A DNA stretch of 64,000 bases, taken from positions 63,052,501-63,116,500 of the forward strand of contig JAZHRO010000019.1 of NCBI GenBank assembly GCA_037157565.1. The letters run 5' to 3'. This document shows positions 47,791 to 59,967 of the stretch, in pieces (position 1 is the first letter of the stretch; each line of letters opens with the position of its first letter). The notes below the pieces were generated by a model. It worked only from the letters and a program-made list of their open reading frames with translations, was not told where the DNA came from and ran no database searches. The position numbers and the translations under genes are program-made. Origin of the DNA: Thalassia testudinum. Its lineage: Eukaryota; Streptophyta; Magnoliopsida; Alismatales; Hydrocharitaceae.

Positions 47791-49151
47791 TTGGACTTAC
47801 CCTGCCGATTAATGAGGTTTCTCCCAATGAGCACCTACTGGCAATTAATGTGGCAAGTGGACCATGGTATGCCGACATTGCCAATTACCTTGCTTCTGGT
47901 TCCCTTCCACGTGGGTAGCCTAAAAACCAGCGCGAGCGTCTCATCGCAGAAGCAAAGTACTATTTCTGGGATAATCCACTACTTTTCTGAATAGGTGCTA
48001 ACTAGATCATTCGTCGCTGTATTCCTGACAGCGAATTCCCCAGTGTGCTATCCTTCTGTTACGATCAGGCCTGCGGAGGCCATTTCTCTGGGAGGAAAAC
48101 TGTAGCCAAGGTGTTGCAGTGCGGTTTCTTTTGGCCCTCCCTTCACCAGGATGTACACAATTATGCTAAACATTGCACTAGGTGACAATCGTTAGGGTCA
48201 ATGTCACGTCGTGACATGATGCCCTTGCAACCCATCCTGGCCGTTGAAATCTTTGACATTCGGGGAATCGATTTCATGGGTCCCTTTCCTCCTTCCAATG
48301 GCTTTGAGTACACCCTCGTTGCTGTTGATTATGTTTCTAAATGTATCGAGGCTATTCCTACGCGCCATGCTGACCATGTCATATCCACTCGATTTGTCAA
48401 AGACCACATTTTTGCACGCTTTGGGATCCCTCAAGCAATTATCTCTGATGGAGGAAGTCATTTTACCCATGCATCTTTTCGGGCACTTCTGAGGAAATAT
48501 GAAATCCACCATCATATCACATCTCCGTATCATCCTCACACGAACGACTAGGCTGAGGTGTCAAACCAGCAAATCAAGCAAATTCTCCAGAAAACAGTTC
48601 AGCCTGACCATAAGGATTGGTTCGACAAGCTAATTAACTCACTTTGGGCGTATCGGACCGCCTTCAAGGCTCCCCTTGGTATGTCTCCTTATAGAATTGT
48701 TTACGGGAAGCCTTGTCATTTTCCCATGGAGCTGGAGCACAGCGCTTATTGGGCAGTTCACCAATGTAACCTCGACCCAGACCTGTGTGGTCGAGAAAGG
48801 AAACTCCAACTCCAGGAACTGGAATAACTCCGTCGTGAAGCCTATGATTCTGCCTTAACTTTCAAACAACGCACTAAGGCATTTCACGACAGCCGAATTC
48901 GGCGGAAGGAATTTGAGCCATCTCAGCAAGTTTGGCTTTACAATGCCCGGCTCAAATTCTTTCCAGGGAAATTAAAGTCCAAATGGACTGGTCCCTACTT
49001 GGTCTCGAGACCATTTCCCAACGGGGCCGTTGAAATTGAAGATCCCAAATCTGGGCATAAATTTACGGTCAATGGGCAACGGTTAAAACCCTATCTTACT
49101 CATGAACCTACCCCCGTTGGTGAAACTGTTGCCCTGCTAGAGGGTAACTAA
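47791..49151 (+). pseudogene. pol: Integrase of element C
   Basis: Same frame as RT, with stops ending at 47918, 47990, 48005, 48185, 48551 and 48827, then the natural end TAA at 49149-49151. The zinc finger reads FCYDQACGGHFSG, and its final C-x2-C has lost the second Cys to TGA. The core keeps [19 protein letters not shown] and AEVSNQQIK, with a stop just before the catalytic Glu block (CAG to TAG). The C-terminal region VWLYNARLKFFPGKLKSKW and [12 protein letters not shown] is collinear with A. Confidence 0.88.
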
Positions 49152-50474
49152 CTTCGTGCCTCACTCTGAGTCTAGCTGGGGATGTTAAATTCAGCGTTCA
49201 TTGGGAGGCACTCCATCAACACTCCACTATCACTTACACAATTCCATTTCACTTCACCTCGCACTTCTTCACTTTTCACTTCACCACCCACCATCCACCC
49301 ACCCTAACCCCCTGCTATATACCTTGCACTTCAGCTCTCGTTCCTTGATCTTTGGACCTTTCTTTACCCTGCATGCATATGAGGACATAGCATCATTTGG
49401 CATGGGGGGGTGGATAAGCATCCATAGGATCTAGCTATTATATGGTATCATGTAGCTTCCATTATACATATCCATCTATAAATATGTACATAGCCTATTT
49501 CAAGAAAAAAAAAGGCATTTAGCAATGACCTGAAGGCTGAAACAAAAATACAATAAGTGTTTATGGATATTCAATCATTGTTTTGAAGACTTTCTAGGCC
49601 ACAGAAACTTGATTCACTCAAGCTTGGCTTAATTCACTTGAGCATTGATAAGATAGATTGGAATCTCTCCTAACTAAGGACGTATTCTTATACTTGAGTT
49701 ACCAGTACAGGATTCGTTGGTTTGCTTCTACTTGAGAGCCTAAGTAATCTTGGTTCACACTACACATATCGAGAATGACCAGGTGAACTTAAGATCCAAC
49801 CCTAGTGTTCATTAGGGAAGGTAGAGTCCTTACCTATGCGTGCAGGTAGACTTTTTATTCCAGACTTTAGTCTTGTGTTTAGGAGAAACTCTTTCCACAG
49901 AAAAAGTACTCTCCCACCAAAAATGTGTGCTCCTCCAAATAAAGTTGTAAGAGATATACTGACACTTGTTACAAAAAAAAAAAAAGTTTTTCAGGGCACG
50001 TTACAAATACCTTATTTCTACTATATATTCCTTGAGCCACAAAAGTAATAAAAGTGGGGGTTGAGTTTTCCATCATCTTTTTGAGGGTCAATCCAAAGAT
50101 ATGAGCTGAAATTGGGACCAAATTGCACTTAAAAATTTGTGAAACCCTGGGCTTGAGCCTTAATGTTCATCTGGTCAGTCTTGATCCTTCACTATGCACA
50201 AACCATAATCTCTTGAGCTCTTGAGTACAGCAAAACCTTCTGAGTCCTGGAAATCGTACTTAAGGTTTAAATATCAAGAGTCCAGGTTAGTCGAGAGATG
50301 GTCCATATCATGAAAGACTTAAAGTACTGGTAGTCTTCTCTGCAATTGATTCTCACAATATCCAATGGATAAACACATCCATGTCACTTCAGAAAAAATC
50401 TTCAGCTTAAGATCATTTCTAAACACAATACAAAATGTTTTGCTAGGGACTAGCAAAAGATAGGCATGGGGGTA
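49152..50474 (+). other. 3' non-coding region of element C with internal G-rich motif, hairpin and PPT
   Basis: Internal motif ATGAGGACATAGCATCA...GGCATGGGGGGGTGGA at 49379-49413. Hairpin TTTTGCTAG-GGA-CTAGCAAAA at 50438-50458, followed by gataggcatgggggta directly before the LTR. No env-like frame. Confidence 0.75.
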
Positions 50475-52663
50475 TGTTTGCACAGCACAAATACACCAGT
50501 AAATATGTCATATTGTGTTATTTCCTAGCACTGCCATTGCATCTTATGTAGTTGTAATTGCATTTGTAAATATACACCTACATGCATTTATAAAGAGTGG
50601 AGGAGAGTGAGAATAATTGGCCATCTATTAATTAACATCTTCCTTAAGTGTGGCACTGCAATTTCACCTTTTCTTCATTTTTTTATTATTTTGTATTTTC
50701 CTCTCTCGTGCGGCTGCAGGGCATGGTGTGTGCCTACCTCTCCTCCTGCCAATAGCATGGCAGGGTGTACGCACCTTTCTTCCTGCCAACAGCATGGCAT
50801 GAGGCATGCCTTCTCCTCTTTAAAACCCCTTGCTCAATCCCTTGCTGCGGGCATCACCTTTAGATCAACCTCTCCTTCAGGCCAACCTCCTCCCCTCTCC
50901 CTCTCCATACATAGTACCTCTTCTCACAAGCTGACAAGAGGCACACCGTGCACAGGAGAAAACCCATAGTGGTCTTACACCACCACTATGAGTTCCACCA
51001 CTGCCCAGCTCTTTTGTTAGCAGGTGGGCGTGGTGGCTTCGCCTTTTGTTTCACTGCCTTTCGTCTCCTCCGCCATTAGCCAGAGCTTCAAGCTCTCAAG
51101 CTCAGAAGCTCCAGCTCGCCATGCACCTCCCTACAACTTCAGTGAGTCGCCGCACGCTCGCCTGTAGGGTGTGTGCACCCTCTTCCTATGCACGCAAGCG
51201 CTCCACAGCGTGCCCGCGTATGCAAAATCGGCTGCTACCGGTCGCCAGACCACATGTGCACAGTAGTGCACTATAGCATGTGATCTGCGCGACACTGTAG
51301 CCACCAGCAAGTTTCTCACTTAGCTGGTGGCGCAGCACTCTCTCTCCTCGCCCGCTACCCGCACCAGCCAATCACCGTGCCTCACCTGCCTGCAGCACAC
51401 ACTCGCAGCACTGTGCGCTGCACTGCGCAGCACGCTGCGCCTCACCTGCCCACTTAGCAGAGAGCGCTACGCTTCACTCAGCACCACGTGTGTGCTCTCT
51501 CTCCTACGCCCACGCACCCTTGCGCATCAGACGTTGGGGTAGCACGGCAGACGATTTATCTGCTGCGCTCCCCTCCTTCTTTAGCATACACACACACACA
51601 CACTGGTACACTCACACGCTCACTGGTACACACACCCTCCCTGATACACACACACACTCATACACTCACACATACACACACACACACATATATATCCACT
51701 CACATACCCTTATCCTTACATATATATACATAAATATATATACATATTTACATATATATATACATCTATATATACATATATAGTTATAGATATATATATA
51801 TATACATATATATACTTACATATACATCCACCTACCCATATCCATCTATATACCTCACAACCACCACCCATACTCCCGTGCACTCGTCCCCCCACCGTGC
51901 ATTATATCGCAAGAATATTCGCACAAGTTGCTGATATTCCCTGATATCTGCGCAAAGCAAGTGCTTCCACACACATCCCACACATCCGCTCCACACTTCA
52001 CGTGGCACTCAGTCTTTTTGGTTGCATCTTGATAGACGTGGACCAACTTAACACTATGCTACATTCCATCTCCACTTCCACCTCCATCCCTATATACATA
52101 AGATATAACTATATACACATATATATTCTGTATCTACTATATACCTATACATATATATACTACGCCAAGTGTTTCTTTCTTCCCTAGCAACTTACTCTGT
52201 TTTCTTTTATTTCTTGCTATTAAAAAGACAAAAAAAAAGAGTAAAAGAGAAAAGATAACTCTTGTCTTGCAGGTACTTGATCTTGCGAATAACAAGATCA
52301 ATTTTTGGGAACCCCTAGTTGACTACAAGATAAGAACCATTTGGCTCAAGGCCAAGGACTTAATTTTTGAGGGTGTACCTCAAGGACAACATTATCACCA
52401 AGAAAAATCTTAAAAATAGAAAAAACCAAAAACATAATAAACGCAAGGAAGAGATACATTTTAGGAAAGGTGTAGAAACTCCTTGATCTTCAAATTCCTG
52501 TCTCCTTGAGATCGACCCTGGGCCTAAAAAGCGACCAAGATAAAATCACGTAGGCCACGTTAAAAATTTTGTAAAACTAGTATAGACTCGATTTAGGTTA
52601 ACTCACTATACAAATTTCAACGATAATATCACCATATTAACAAAACCTATTCGAGTTGTACCA
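50475..52663 (+). repeat. 3' LTR of element C
   Basis: 2189 bp, uninterrupted, TGTTTGCACAGC...GTTGTACCA. It shows the empty site of solo LTR E. ACAC and TATATACA microsatellites lie at 51586-51830. Confidence 0.92.
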
Positions 52664-55190
52664 ATAGAGTCTACTAGGATTCTGGAGAGATGATCTACTA
52701 CTACATTTTGGGTACCAATTTTGTCTTTGATTACTAAGTCAAATTCTTGTAACAAAAGGATCCATCTGATTAATCTCGATTTTGCATCCCTTTTTGACAT
52801 CAGGTGCCTTAATGCAGTGTAATCTGTGATGATTGTGACATGAGATCCCAGTAGGTAAGATCTAAACTTCTCCAGAGCAAACACTACGGCCAGCAACTCC
52901 TTTTCTGTAGTGGTGTAGTTTCTTTGAGCTTCATCTAGAGTTTTACTAGCATAGTAAATCATGGATGGTTTCTTGTCTACCTTTTGTCCCAAGACTGCCC
53001 CAACAGCAAAATCGGAGGCGTCGGTCATGATTTCGAAAGGATGATCCAATTAGGAGGTTGTAAGATGGGAGATTGTGCAATAGCCTCCTTCAGCTAATTG
53101 AAAGCCCTTAAGCAATTGGAGTCAAAATCAAGGGGTTGATCTTTTGCTAGTAAGTTGCTTAAGGGCCTCACCACCTTAGAAAAGTCTTTAATAAATCGAC
53201 AGCAAAATCCCACGTGTCCAAGGAATGATCTCACTTGCTTAATCGTTGAAGGTGGTGGGAGTTTAGTTATAGTGTCCACCTTGGCCTTATCCACTTCGAT
53301 CCCTTTTTCAGGCACAACATGGCCAAGAACTATGCCATCCTTAACCATGAAGTGACTCTTTTCCCAAGATAGAACAAGATTCACCTCAATGCATTTCTGT
53401 AGAGTCTTCTCTAAATTGATCAAACATGAGTCAAAAGAGTTCCCAAACACGAAAAAATTGTCCATGAAGATTTCCATGAAATCACCCACCATGTTTGAAA
53501 ATATTGCAAGCATGCACCTTTGAAAGGTTGCTGGTGCATTGCATAATCCAAAAGGCATTCTACGGAAAGCAAATGTTCCATAGGGACATGTGAAGGTGGT
53601 TTATTCTTGATCATCGAGGTGGATGGCTACTTGATTGTAGCCGAAATAGCCATCCAAGAAACAAAAGAATTTTTGGCTGGCTAGTTTTTCCAGGATTTGA
53701 TCAATGAAGGGTAGTGGAAAGTGGTCTTTCTTCGTTGTACTATTCAGCTTCTTGTAGTCGATGAAGACTCTCCAAGAGGAAGCTGTGCAGGTTGGAATCA
53801 ATTCCCCATTGTTATTAGTAATCACAGTTAGCTCGGATTTCTTAGGAACAACTTGTACAGGACTGATCCATGGGCTATCAGAGATTGGGTAGATTATTCC
53901 TGCATCTAACCACTTAATTATTTCCTTTTTCACTACCTCCCGCATGTTGGGATTCAATAGTCTTTGCATTTCCCGGGAGGGTCTTGATCCATCCTCAGTG
54001 TAGATTTTATGGGTGCAGTAAGTAGGACTGATTCCCCTTAGATCATCCAATGTCCAACCAACTGCTCTACTGTTTCTTCCCAAAACTTGAATTAATTGAT
54101 TTTCCTGAGTCTGGGTTAAGTAAGAGCTAATGATTACTGGATAAGTCTGATCAGTTCCTAAGAAAACATACTTTAGATGATCAGGAAGAGGTTTAAGTTC
54201 AAGTTTGGGTTCTTGGGATAAAGGGTCTAATGGTGGATCATAGTTACCCTCAAGAGGTCTAAGAATCAAGTCAGTGATTGGTGGGCTGACCTCTTGATTG
54301 GTTTGGGTGTCAAGGCCTATGGGATCAGATTGGGATATTCCTAATTCCATACAATATTCAATAGTATGATCCTCATAATCTTCTATCATTCCACAATCCT
54401 CAAATTGTTTAATGGCCTTAAAGATGTTAATCTTGATTTTCTTATCCCCGAATTTGATTTCCATATTGCCAGATTCACAATCAATGTTCACCTTGGCAGT
54501 GGCTAGAAAGGGTCCTCCTAGGATTATTGGGGCATTCTTCAAGTTTTCTGGTACCTCCATGTCAAGGACCAAGAAATCTACTAGGAAACAAAAATCACAA
54601 ACCTTGACAATTATATCCTCAATAATCCCCCTTGGCGTGGTCACAGATCAATCAGCTAATTGTAATGTGACCTCAATAGGTTTCAGCTCTCCAAAGTTGA
54701 ATTTTTCATATAACATAGTGCTGATCAGATTTATGGAGGCACCTAAATCTAATAGAACCCTTTCAAAAGTGGTATCTCCAATAACGCACGAGATTAGAGA
54801 GGCTCCTGGGTCTTTTTGTTTTGGAGTAGGTTTCTAAGGATAACAGCACTAGCTTGTTCAGATAACACCACCTGTTTTGCTGTTTTGGCCTGTCATTTAG
54901 ATGTGCACATTTCCTTTAAAAATTTCGAACATGCCAGGATATTCTCAATGGCTTCAAGGATTTGTATGTTCACCTAGACTTGTTTAAAAATATCAAGCCA
55001 CTCCTCAGATGGATTGGGTTTCTTTTTCCTAGGTTTGTTCAAGGCTTCAGGAAAAAGTGCTTGAGAGAAATCATGAGTGTTTGGGTCCTGATTCTTGTCT
55101 TCTTGATCTCCTAGGTTAGATTTGAGCTCCTCAAGATCTTGTTTAGGTCTAGATTTAGAAGGGTAAGGATCTTGGGTTTATCTCCCACTT
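52664..55190 (-). pseudogene. pol: Protease, reverse transcriptase and RNase H of element B
   Basis: Minus-strand pol upstream of the C insertion. Protease: LLDLGASINLIST near 54760, then ADxSVTTPRG with CGA-type Arg changed to TGA (54646-54644). RT: KWLDAGIIYPISDSPWISPV, WRVFIDYKKLN, FCFLDGYFGYNQV, a TAA at about 53602, then FGLCNAPATFQRCMLAIF. The catalytic box reads FMDNF instead of FMDDF, so the second Asp is lost by a G-to-A change. A TAG at 53095 and a frameshift near 53047 precede RNase H ([24 protein letters not shown], with the usual DH as DY). The frame runs to the ATAGA site at 52664. Clearly inactive. Confidence 0.88.
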
Positions 55191-56906
55191 CTCAAGGTTA
55201 TTGCACCAACAAAGGTGTTATGGTTGAAAGGTTGAGGTGGGTTCTGCAAAATAGGTGGGGCCTTACTAGGGTTGCCAAAACCAGGTGGGTGCTGGGGAGT
55301 AGGTTGAACTACATGTGCTTGTTGTTCTCGTGTGTTGCTTTGGTTAACCTTATTAAAATTTCTTGGGTTGGGGATGGGTTGGGATGGTAGCATCCCGTGT
55401 TGTCTAGCATCAACTAGCTGGTCTAGTCGTCCCGTTAGTTCTGTCCTCAATTGATTCATCTCTTTCTTATGTCTCAGATTCATCTCTCGCATTTCCTTGA
55501 GGACAAGACTCAAATCAGAGGGCTAGTTTTCTTGAGTAGGTTGTGGTTGATATGTGAGTGGTTGTGTATACCTACTAGGTTGCCCATAAGAGTTTGGCTT
55601 AGTCAAGTTAGGACCCTGGGCAGGTTTCTGACTTGACCAAGCAAAGTTAGGATGGTTGCGCCATCCAGGGTTATAAGTGTTTGAATAAGGCTCATTTCTA
55701 GTGTAACCCTAGAGTACATTCACATCCTCAGGATAACTAGGCATCGAGCTGCCTAGTTCAGAATTCAAGGGCATCAAGGTCCCTCCTTGGCACCTAGAAA
55801 GAGATGGGTCCAAGTATAGTTGGCTCATAGGTGGAGTCATTGTTAGGTCATTGATGTTGTGCATTGATTATTGACCTAGTGGGTTGGGGAGTTGGTTGTG
55901 GGTTAACATATTCATTCCTTGGGTAAGCATAGGGTTTAATCTAGATTGTATACCTAAGGAACTCCCACCTTTTATAAGATTATCCAGTTTCTTATCCAAA
56001 TTCTCCACATTCTTTCCCACAAGTTCCACCTTGTCTAATCGTTGTGCAATTAGCTCTAAATCAACCAAGTTTGAATTCTTGTTAACTTCATAAACTCCGC
56101 TTCTTGGTTGATTAGCTCTGTTAAAGGCGGACATTGAGGCATTGTTGAGGGAATTTTCACTCATATTCTCAAACAATTGAAAGGCTCCCTAAGCATCTCG
56201 ACTCAGGAAATTGCCCCCACATGCCACATCAACAAAATTCTTTAGATTATCACTCAACCCATAATAGAAAATATGGGCCTAGTGCCACTTTGAAATCCCA
56301 TGATGAGGGCATTTCCTAGCTAAATCATTACCTCTCCCAAGCCTCATGTAGTTATTCCCCAGGGTTCTGCTTAAAGGTTGTTATGGCACATCTACGGGCA
56401 TTAGTTTTTCCTACAAGGAAGAATTTCTTTAGGAATGTGCTTCTCAGGCCTTCCCAAGTTAGGATTGGTCTACCAATTGTCCTCAACCAATGTGTAGCTC
56501 TATCTTTCAAGGAGAATGGGAACATTTTCATCATTAGGGTGCTTTCATTCATGTTCCTAGGGCCAAAGGTTCTTCCTATGTGTAGGAGCTCTTCAAGGTG
56601 GTGGAAGGGGTCATCTGACGCACAACCATGGAAGTGGGGAATCAATTTAATCATCTGAGGTTTGAGTTCGAAATCTTCCCCATCCTGAGGTACCCTAACA
56701 AAGGGTTCAAGTTGGGCATTAGGAATGTTGTAAAAGTCACGGAGGGGACGGTCTGCCCTTCCATTTTGGAGTCGAGTGATGGCTTGCACTATGAATTCCA
56801 TCTGTCGGTCATGATGTTGGCCTTGCTTAGTGATCTGCCTTTGTAAGAGAGTCATAGGATCCAGATTTTGTTCATTGATCTCTTCTTCCTTGTGATGACT
56901 AGCCAT
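55178..56906 (-). pseudogene. gag: gag remnant of element B
   Basis: Starts MASHHKEEEINEQNLDP at 56906 (minus). The Gag core is intact at first (MMKMFPFSLKDRATHWLRT, LRSTFLKKFF) until a TAA at about 56351, where A has Gln in GEQFHMAW. The middle continues through stops to a MSENSLNNASMSAFNRANQP block (56176-55868) with a DLELIAQRLDKVELVGKNVENLDKK coiled region (shown in parts: DLELIAQRLDK, VELVGKNVENLDKK). The tail at 55513-55178 (Lys/Glu-rich helix, then Pro-rich, ending ITLRSGR) leads into protease without a stop at the place where A has its TAG. Pseudogene. Confidence 0.85.
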
Positions 56907-58435
56907 TGTAGAGGGTTTAGATTCAGATCCTGGATAAATGTCTTCTCCTAGGATTTCTTTCTAATGGTGGTAGCAAATCAAAATTTTGAGATCTTCTACC
57001 TTGCATGCACCAGAAGAATGTCTATAGATGAGAGAGAAGACAAATGAGAGAAACACCGCCTGCTCAATGCAAGCAATCAAACTAGTCCTTAGAGTGTCAA
57101 CCCTAATTAGACATGATCTTGGCTCCCCAAAACACGATTGGGTTAGATCAACCCTTAAATTACTTGGCTGGCCAGAAGAGTGGGACCCCTTAGAACACCC
57201 CGCACAGAGGGACACCACTAAAGGTTAACGCAGTTACCGCATCGACCTTTCTTGTCACTAGTGGGTCCAAGTAGATAAGGCCTTGACTTTAGTCCAATCT
57301 AGTTTCAAGTCTCCAAGTCTATTAGTTTTTCCTAGGGCACGTCTACTCAATTTTAGGCTTGGGTTTGATGTACTTTTGGAATATGATGGGCGTTAGGGGG
57401 GTGTTTACCCTGAAAGTTGATTTTGAAATGTATGAAGTGCTCAGGCAAACAAGGTTCATAAGCAATTTCTTATGATGAAGTATCTTTTAAGATTCAAATG
57501 CTTATGTTAATGAATTTTAGGGTTCACTTGATTAGGTAATTTCAATCAAGGTTCTGATGAGGCACACAAAGAGTTTTGAAAATCACAATTCTTTTGATAG
57601 ATTTCCTTTAAGTATGGAAATGTAAGTGTGCTCTATCCTTAGCGTAAAACCCTAAGCATAGATAGTTCTAAATGATTCTTTTAGGTCCAAAATTATGAGT
57701 GGTGCGACCTAAGCATTGAAATCAATTGGTCTTTATTGCACCACTAACTAAGCACTCATAAAATATTTTTCAAGAATTTTAATGCACATTTTTTATTTTT
57801 TTCTGATTTAAAGTGTATTGGGGGTTTTGCAGCATGTTTTGACCCTCAGTTCGTGATCAGATAATTCGTGCAACCAAACGAGCAAAAAATATTTTTATTA
57901 GATTTTTCTAAAATTCTTGACTTTTTCAAAAATTCAATGCCATAAATTTTACTTCAATCGAAGTTATATAAAAATTCTTATGATATTTTGAACTACAAAA
58001 AATCAGGAACAATAACCAAATTGATAACTGATTAATGCATGACTTTTTAAAACTTTTCTGTAACTTCGATTTATACAAATTTTGGATATGTTATTCCTAA
58101 CTTTAAAATCCACGTCCAGTCAAAATTTGATAATTTTTGGATTTATGGATCTTTGGGAATTGAATTTTTAAAATAAAACTTTATTTCAGACTGAAAATCA
58201 AGAGAGAATTTTTTTTTCAAACAAGAAAATTGTAATTAATCTTAGGGTTCAAGCAAATCCTAAAATTTCTAAATCTAACTAGTCTAACCTATGGGTACTT
58301 ACTTGAGATTTGAACCTGCAGTTTCTTCGCTGTCGTGTTTGGTTCAGATTTCTTTATTTCTTGCACACACGAAATCAACGAAAGAAGTAGCAAGTTAGAA
58401 CTCTCAAAAACGCATCAAAGAAAGCTTCAAAAATT
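56907..58435 (-). other. 5' leader of element B
   Basis: About 1.5 kb between gag start and 5' LTR, AT-rich. A tRNA-Asp type primer site, expected beside 58436, cannot be recognised; the bases there read cttcaaaaatt on the plus strand. Confidence 0.55.
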
Positions 58436-59962
58436 TCTTCGGCGTGTAATTTACGTTCTGAAAGTTATTTAGTTGTAGTATAGTGCAAAAACACGTCGAC
58501 AAATAAATTTATAAAACTTTGTTCAGTACCAGGTCACGGAAGCTTTTCAGAAAACTAGTTCTAATAGGTATTTATATATGTACATATATATAAAGAGCAG
58601 ATATCAAACATTTAGAATATCAGAATTTTATTGTATTCATAAACAGTTTTCAAAGTAGAAAGTACTATGTTAAAGAGAGAGAGCAAATAAATAGAAGGAG
58701 AGGGAGATAGAGAGAGAAAAAAAGAGAGAGAGAAGAAAGTGGCAGAGAAATGACACCGCTTGTGGGATACTTGTGCGAGATGTGGCAGCACCTCAAATCC
58801 AGAGCACCAAGATGGAGAATTGCAGAGAAGATGGTAGAAGAGATCTGGAGTTGATGGGAGAGAGAGATGATTCAACTGTGGCACCCTAGGTCTTCTTTTA
58901 TAGTTTTCATTGAGGGCAAAAAGGTATTTTGGCCTTAAAATCGTCCAACAACTCTTATTTGATTAAATTTGTTGATCGGGAGATCAACAACCTTGATTTA
59001 GCCTCAAAATACCTTCATTTGCACCTAAAACGCTTGGATTCAACCTGGTGGCGACACGTGGCAACTGCTGCATCGTCGATCTTCGATCACCCGACTCTGA
59101 TTCCTCCTCACGCACATGCTTATCTTCTTTGCCCACCACTTGCCTTCAAAACCCACCTCAACGTTAGCCATCCAATCGTAACGAGCGCCGCTGCCTTAGC
59201 GTCGAAGCAACCGTGTGAGATCACGTGTACTCGCTACGCGCTCCGCATGCGTAATTGCACCTACATGTGCCCGCTTTGATTTCACGAAGTGCAGGGCTCG
59301 AACCTGCATCCCGCGCTTGCACGCACGCACGCGAGCCAATGCGCTATGAAAACCTTTTGTTATATATACTTGTTTGTTTGTATTTATGTTTATCCAGTCT
59401 GGGTGGGCGACGTGGCTTGCTCATGGCCATTGGATGAAGATCCAACAGCCCTCACATGTGGTGCGGCCTTCCTAGATAGGGCAGTGGTGAGGGAGCAGCT
59501 GTGATGGCACCACATGGCTCCATCATGACCGTCCACCTTCTTTTCTTTGTATCTGGTGATGTAGACCTCCGATCGGGTTGATTTTTGTGCCATTGGACTG
59601 CAATTGTCGATCCGAATTCATCCGTGTGGTTGGATTATTCATCTAAGGCTCAGATCTTTTTCCTTTGGCTCCATCATCTCCATTCTTCTATGGACTACAC
59701 ATGATGCTCTGGTTGTCTGATCGGGATGATTTCGGAAGCGTTGGACTCCTGTCCTCGTTCTGATCAGATCTGACATCTACAACTTTGAATCATTTTCTAT
59801 TAAAATCATCTCTCTTTTAGGTCATAAAATGATGATATTATCCATATGACTAATAAACTACCTATTGTCCAAATTACGATGCCTATGAATGCATTATTCC
59901 TAAGTTATGCTAGAATCTAACTTAATTTAGGTGATTTAGGTTTCATTATTACTGTACAATCA
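58436..59962 (-). repeat. 5' LTR of element B
   Basis: About 1.53 kb, collinear with 20286-21845. The outer end is exact (…GTACAATCA followed by CTCTC); the inner end at about 58436 is set by alignment only. TATA box TATAAAA on the minus strand at 58902-58896. Confidence 0.87.
59291..59346 (-). other. tRNA-like A-box/B-box module in B 5' LTR, with perfect T-arm
   Basis: Minus strand: A-box-like TAGCGCATTGG (59346-59336) and B-box GGTTCGAGCCC (59304-59294). Around the B-box GCAGG-TTCGAGC-CCTGC forms a perfect 5-bp stem with a 7-base loop (59307-59291), exactly a tRNA T-arm. It is the best preserved of the four copies. Confidence 0.5.
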
Positions 59963-59967
59963 CTCTC

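Larger units (their letters stand above)
36596..52663 (+). mobile_element. Element C: degenerate Athila-like Ty3/gypsy retrotransposon
   Basis: 16,068 bp on the plus strand, flanked by ATAGA (36591-36595 and 52664-52668), inserted in pol of B. About 13.2 kb without solo LTR E. Order: 5' LTR 36596-41664 (holding E), primer site, leader, gag 43105-44985, pol to 49151, 3' non-coding region, polypurine tract, 3' LTR 50475-52663. The LTRs differ at about 5% of sites in a 300-base sample by eye. Gag and pol carry many stop codons and at least two frameshifts. Confidence 0.9.
20286..59962 (-). mobile_element. Element B: Athila-like Ty3/gypsy retrotransposon, interrupted twice
   Basis: A minus-strand element flanked by CTCTC (20281-20285 and 59963-59967) and lying inside the LTR of D. 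Without insertions A and C and their duplications it is about 12.0 kb: 5' LTR 58436-59962, leader, gag 56906-55178, pol 55190-52664 continuing at 36595-35316 and ending at 23690, 3' non-coding region, 3' LTR 20286-21845. The joins are exact: RNase H/integrase sequence resumes across C at ATAGA, and integrase resumes across A at CAACC. The LTRs differ at roughly 6-7% of positions in a 200-base sample read by eye. Stops, a frameshift and catalytic changes make it dead. Confidence 0.9.
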
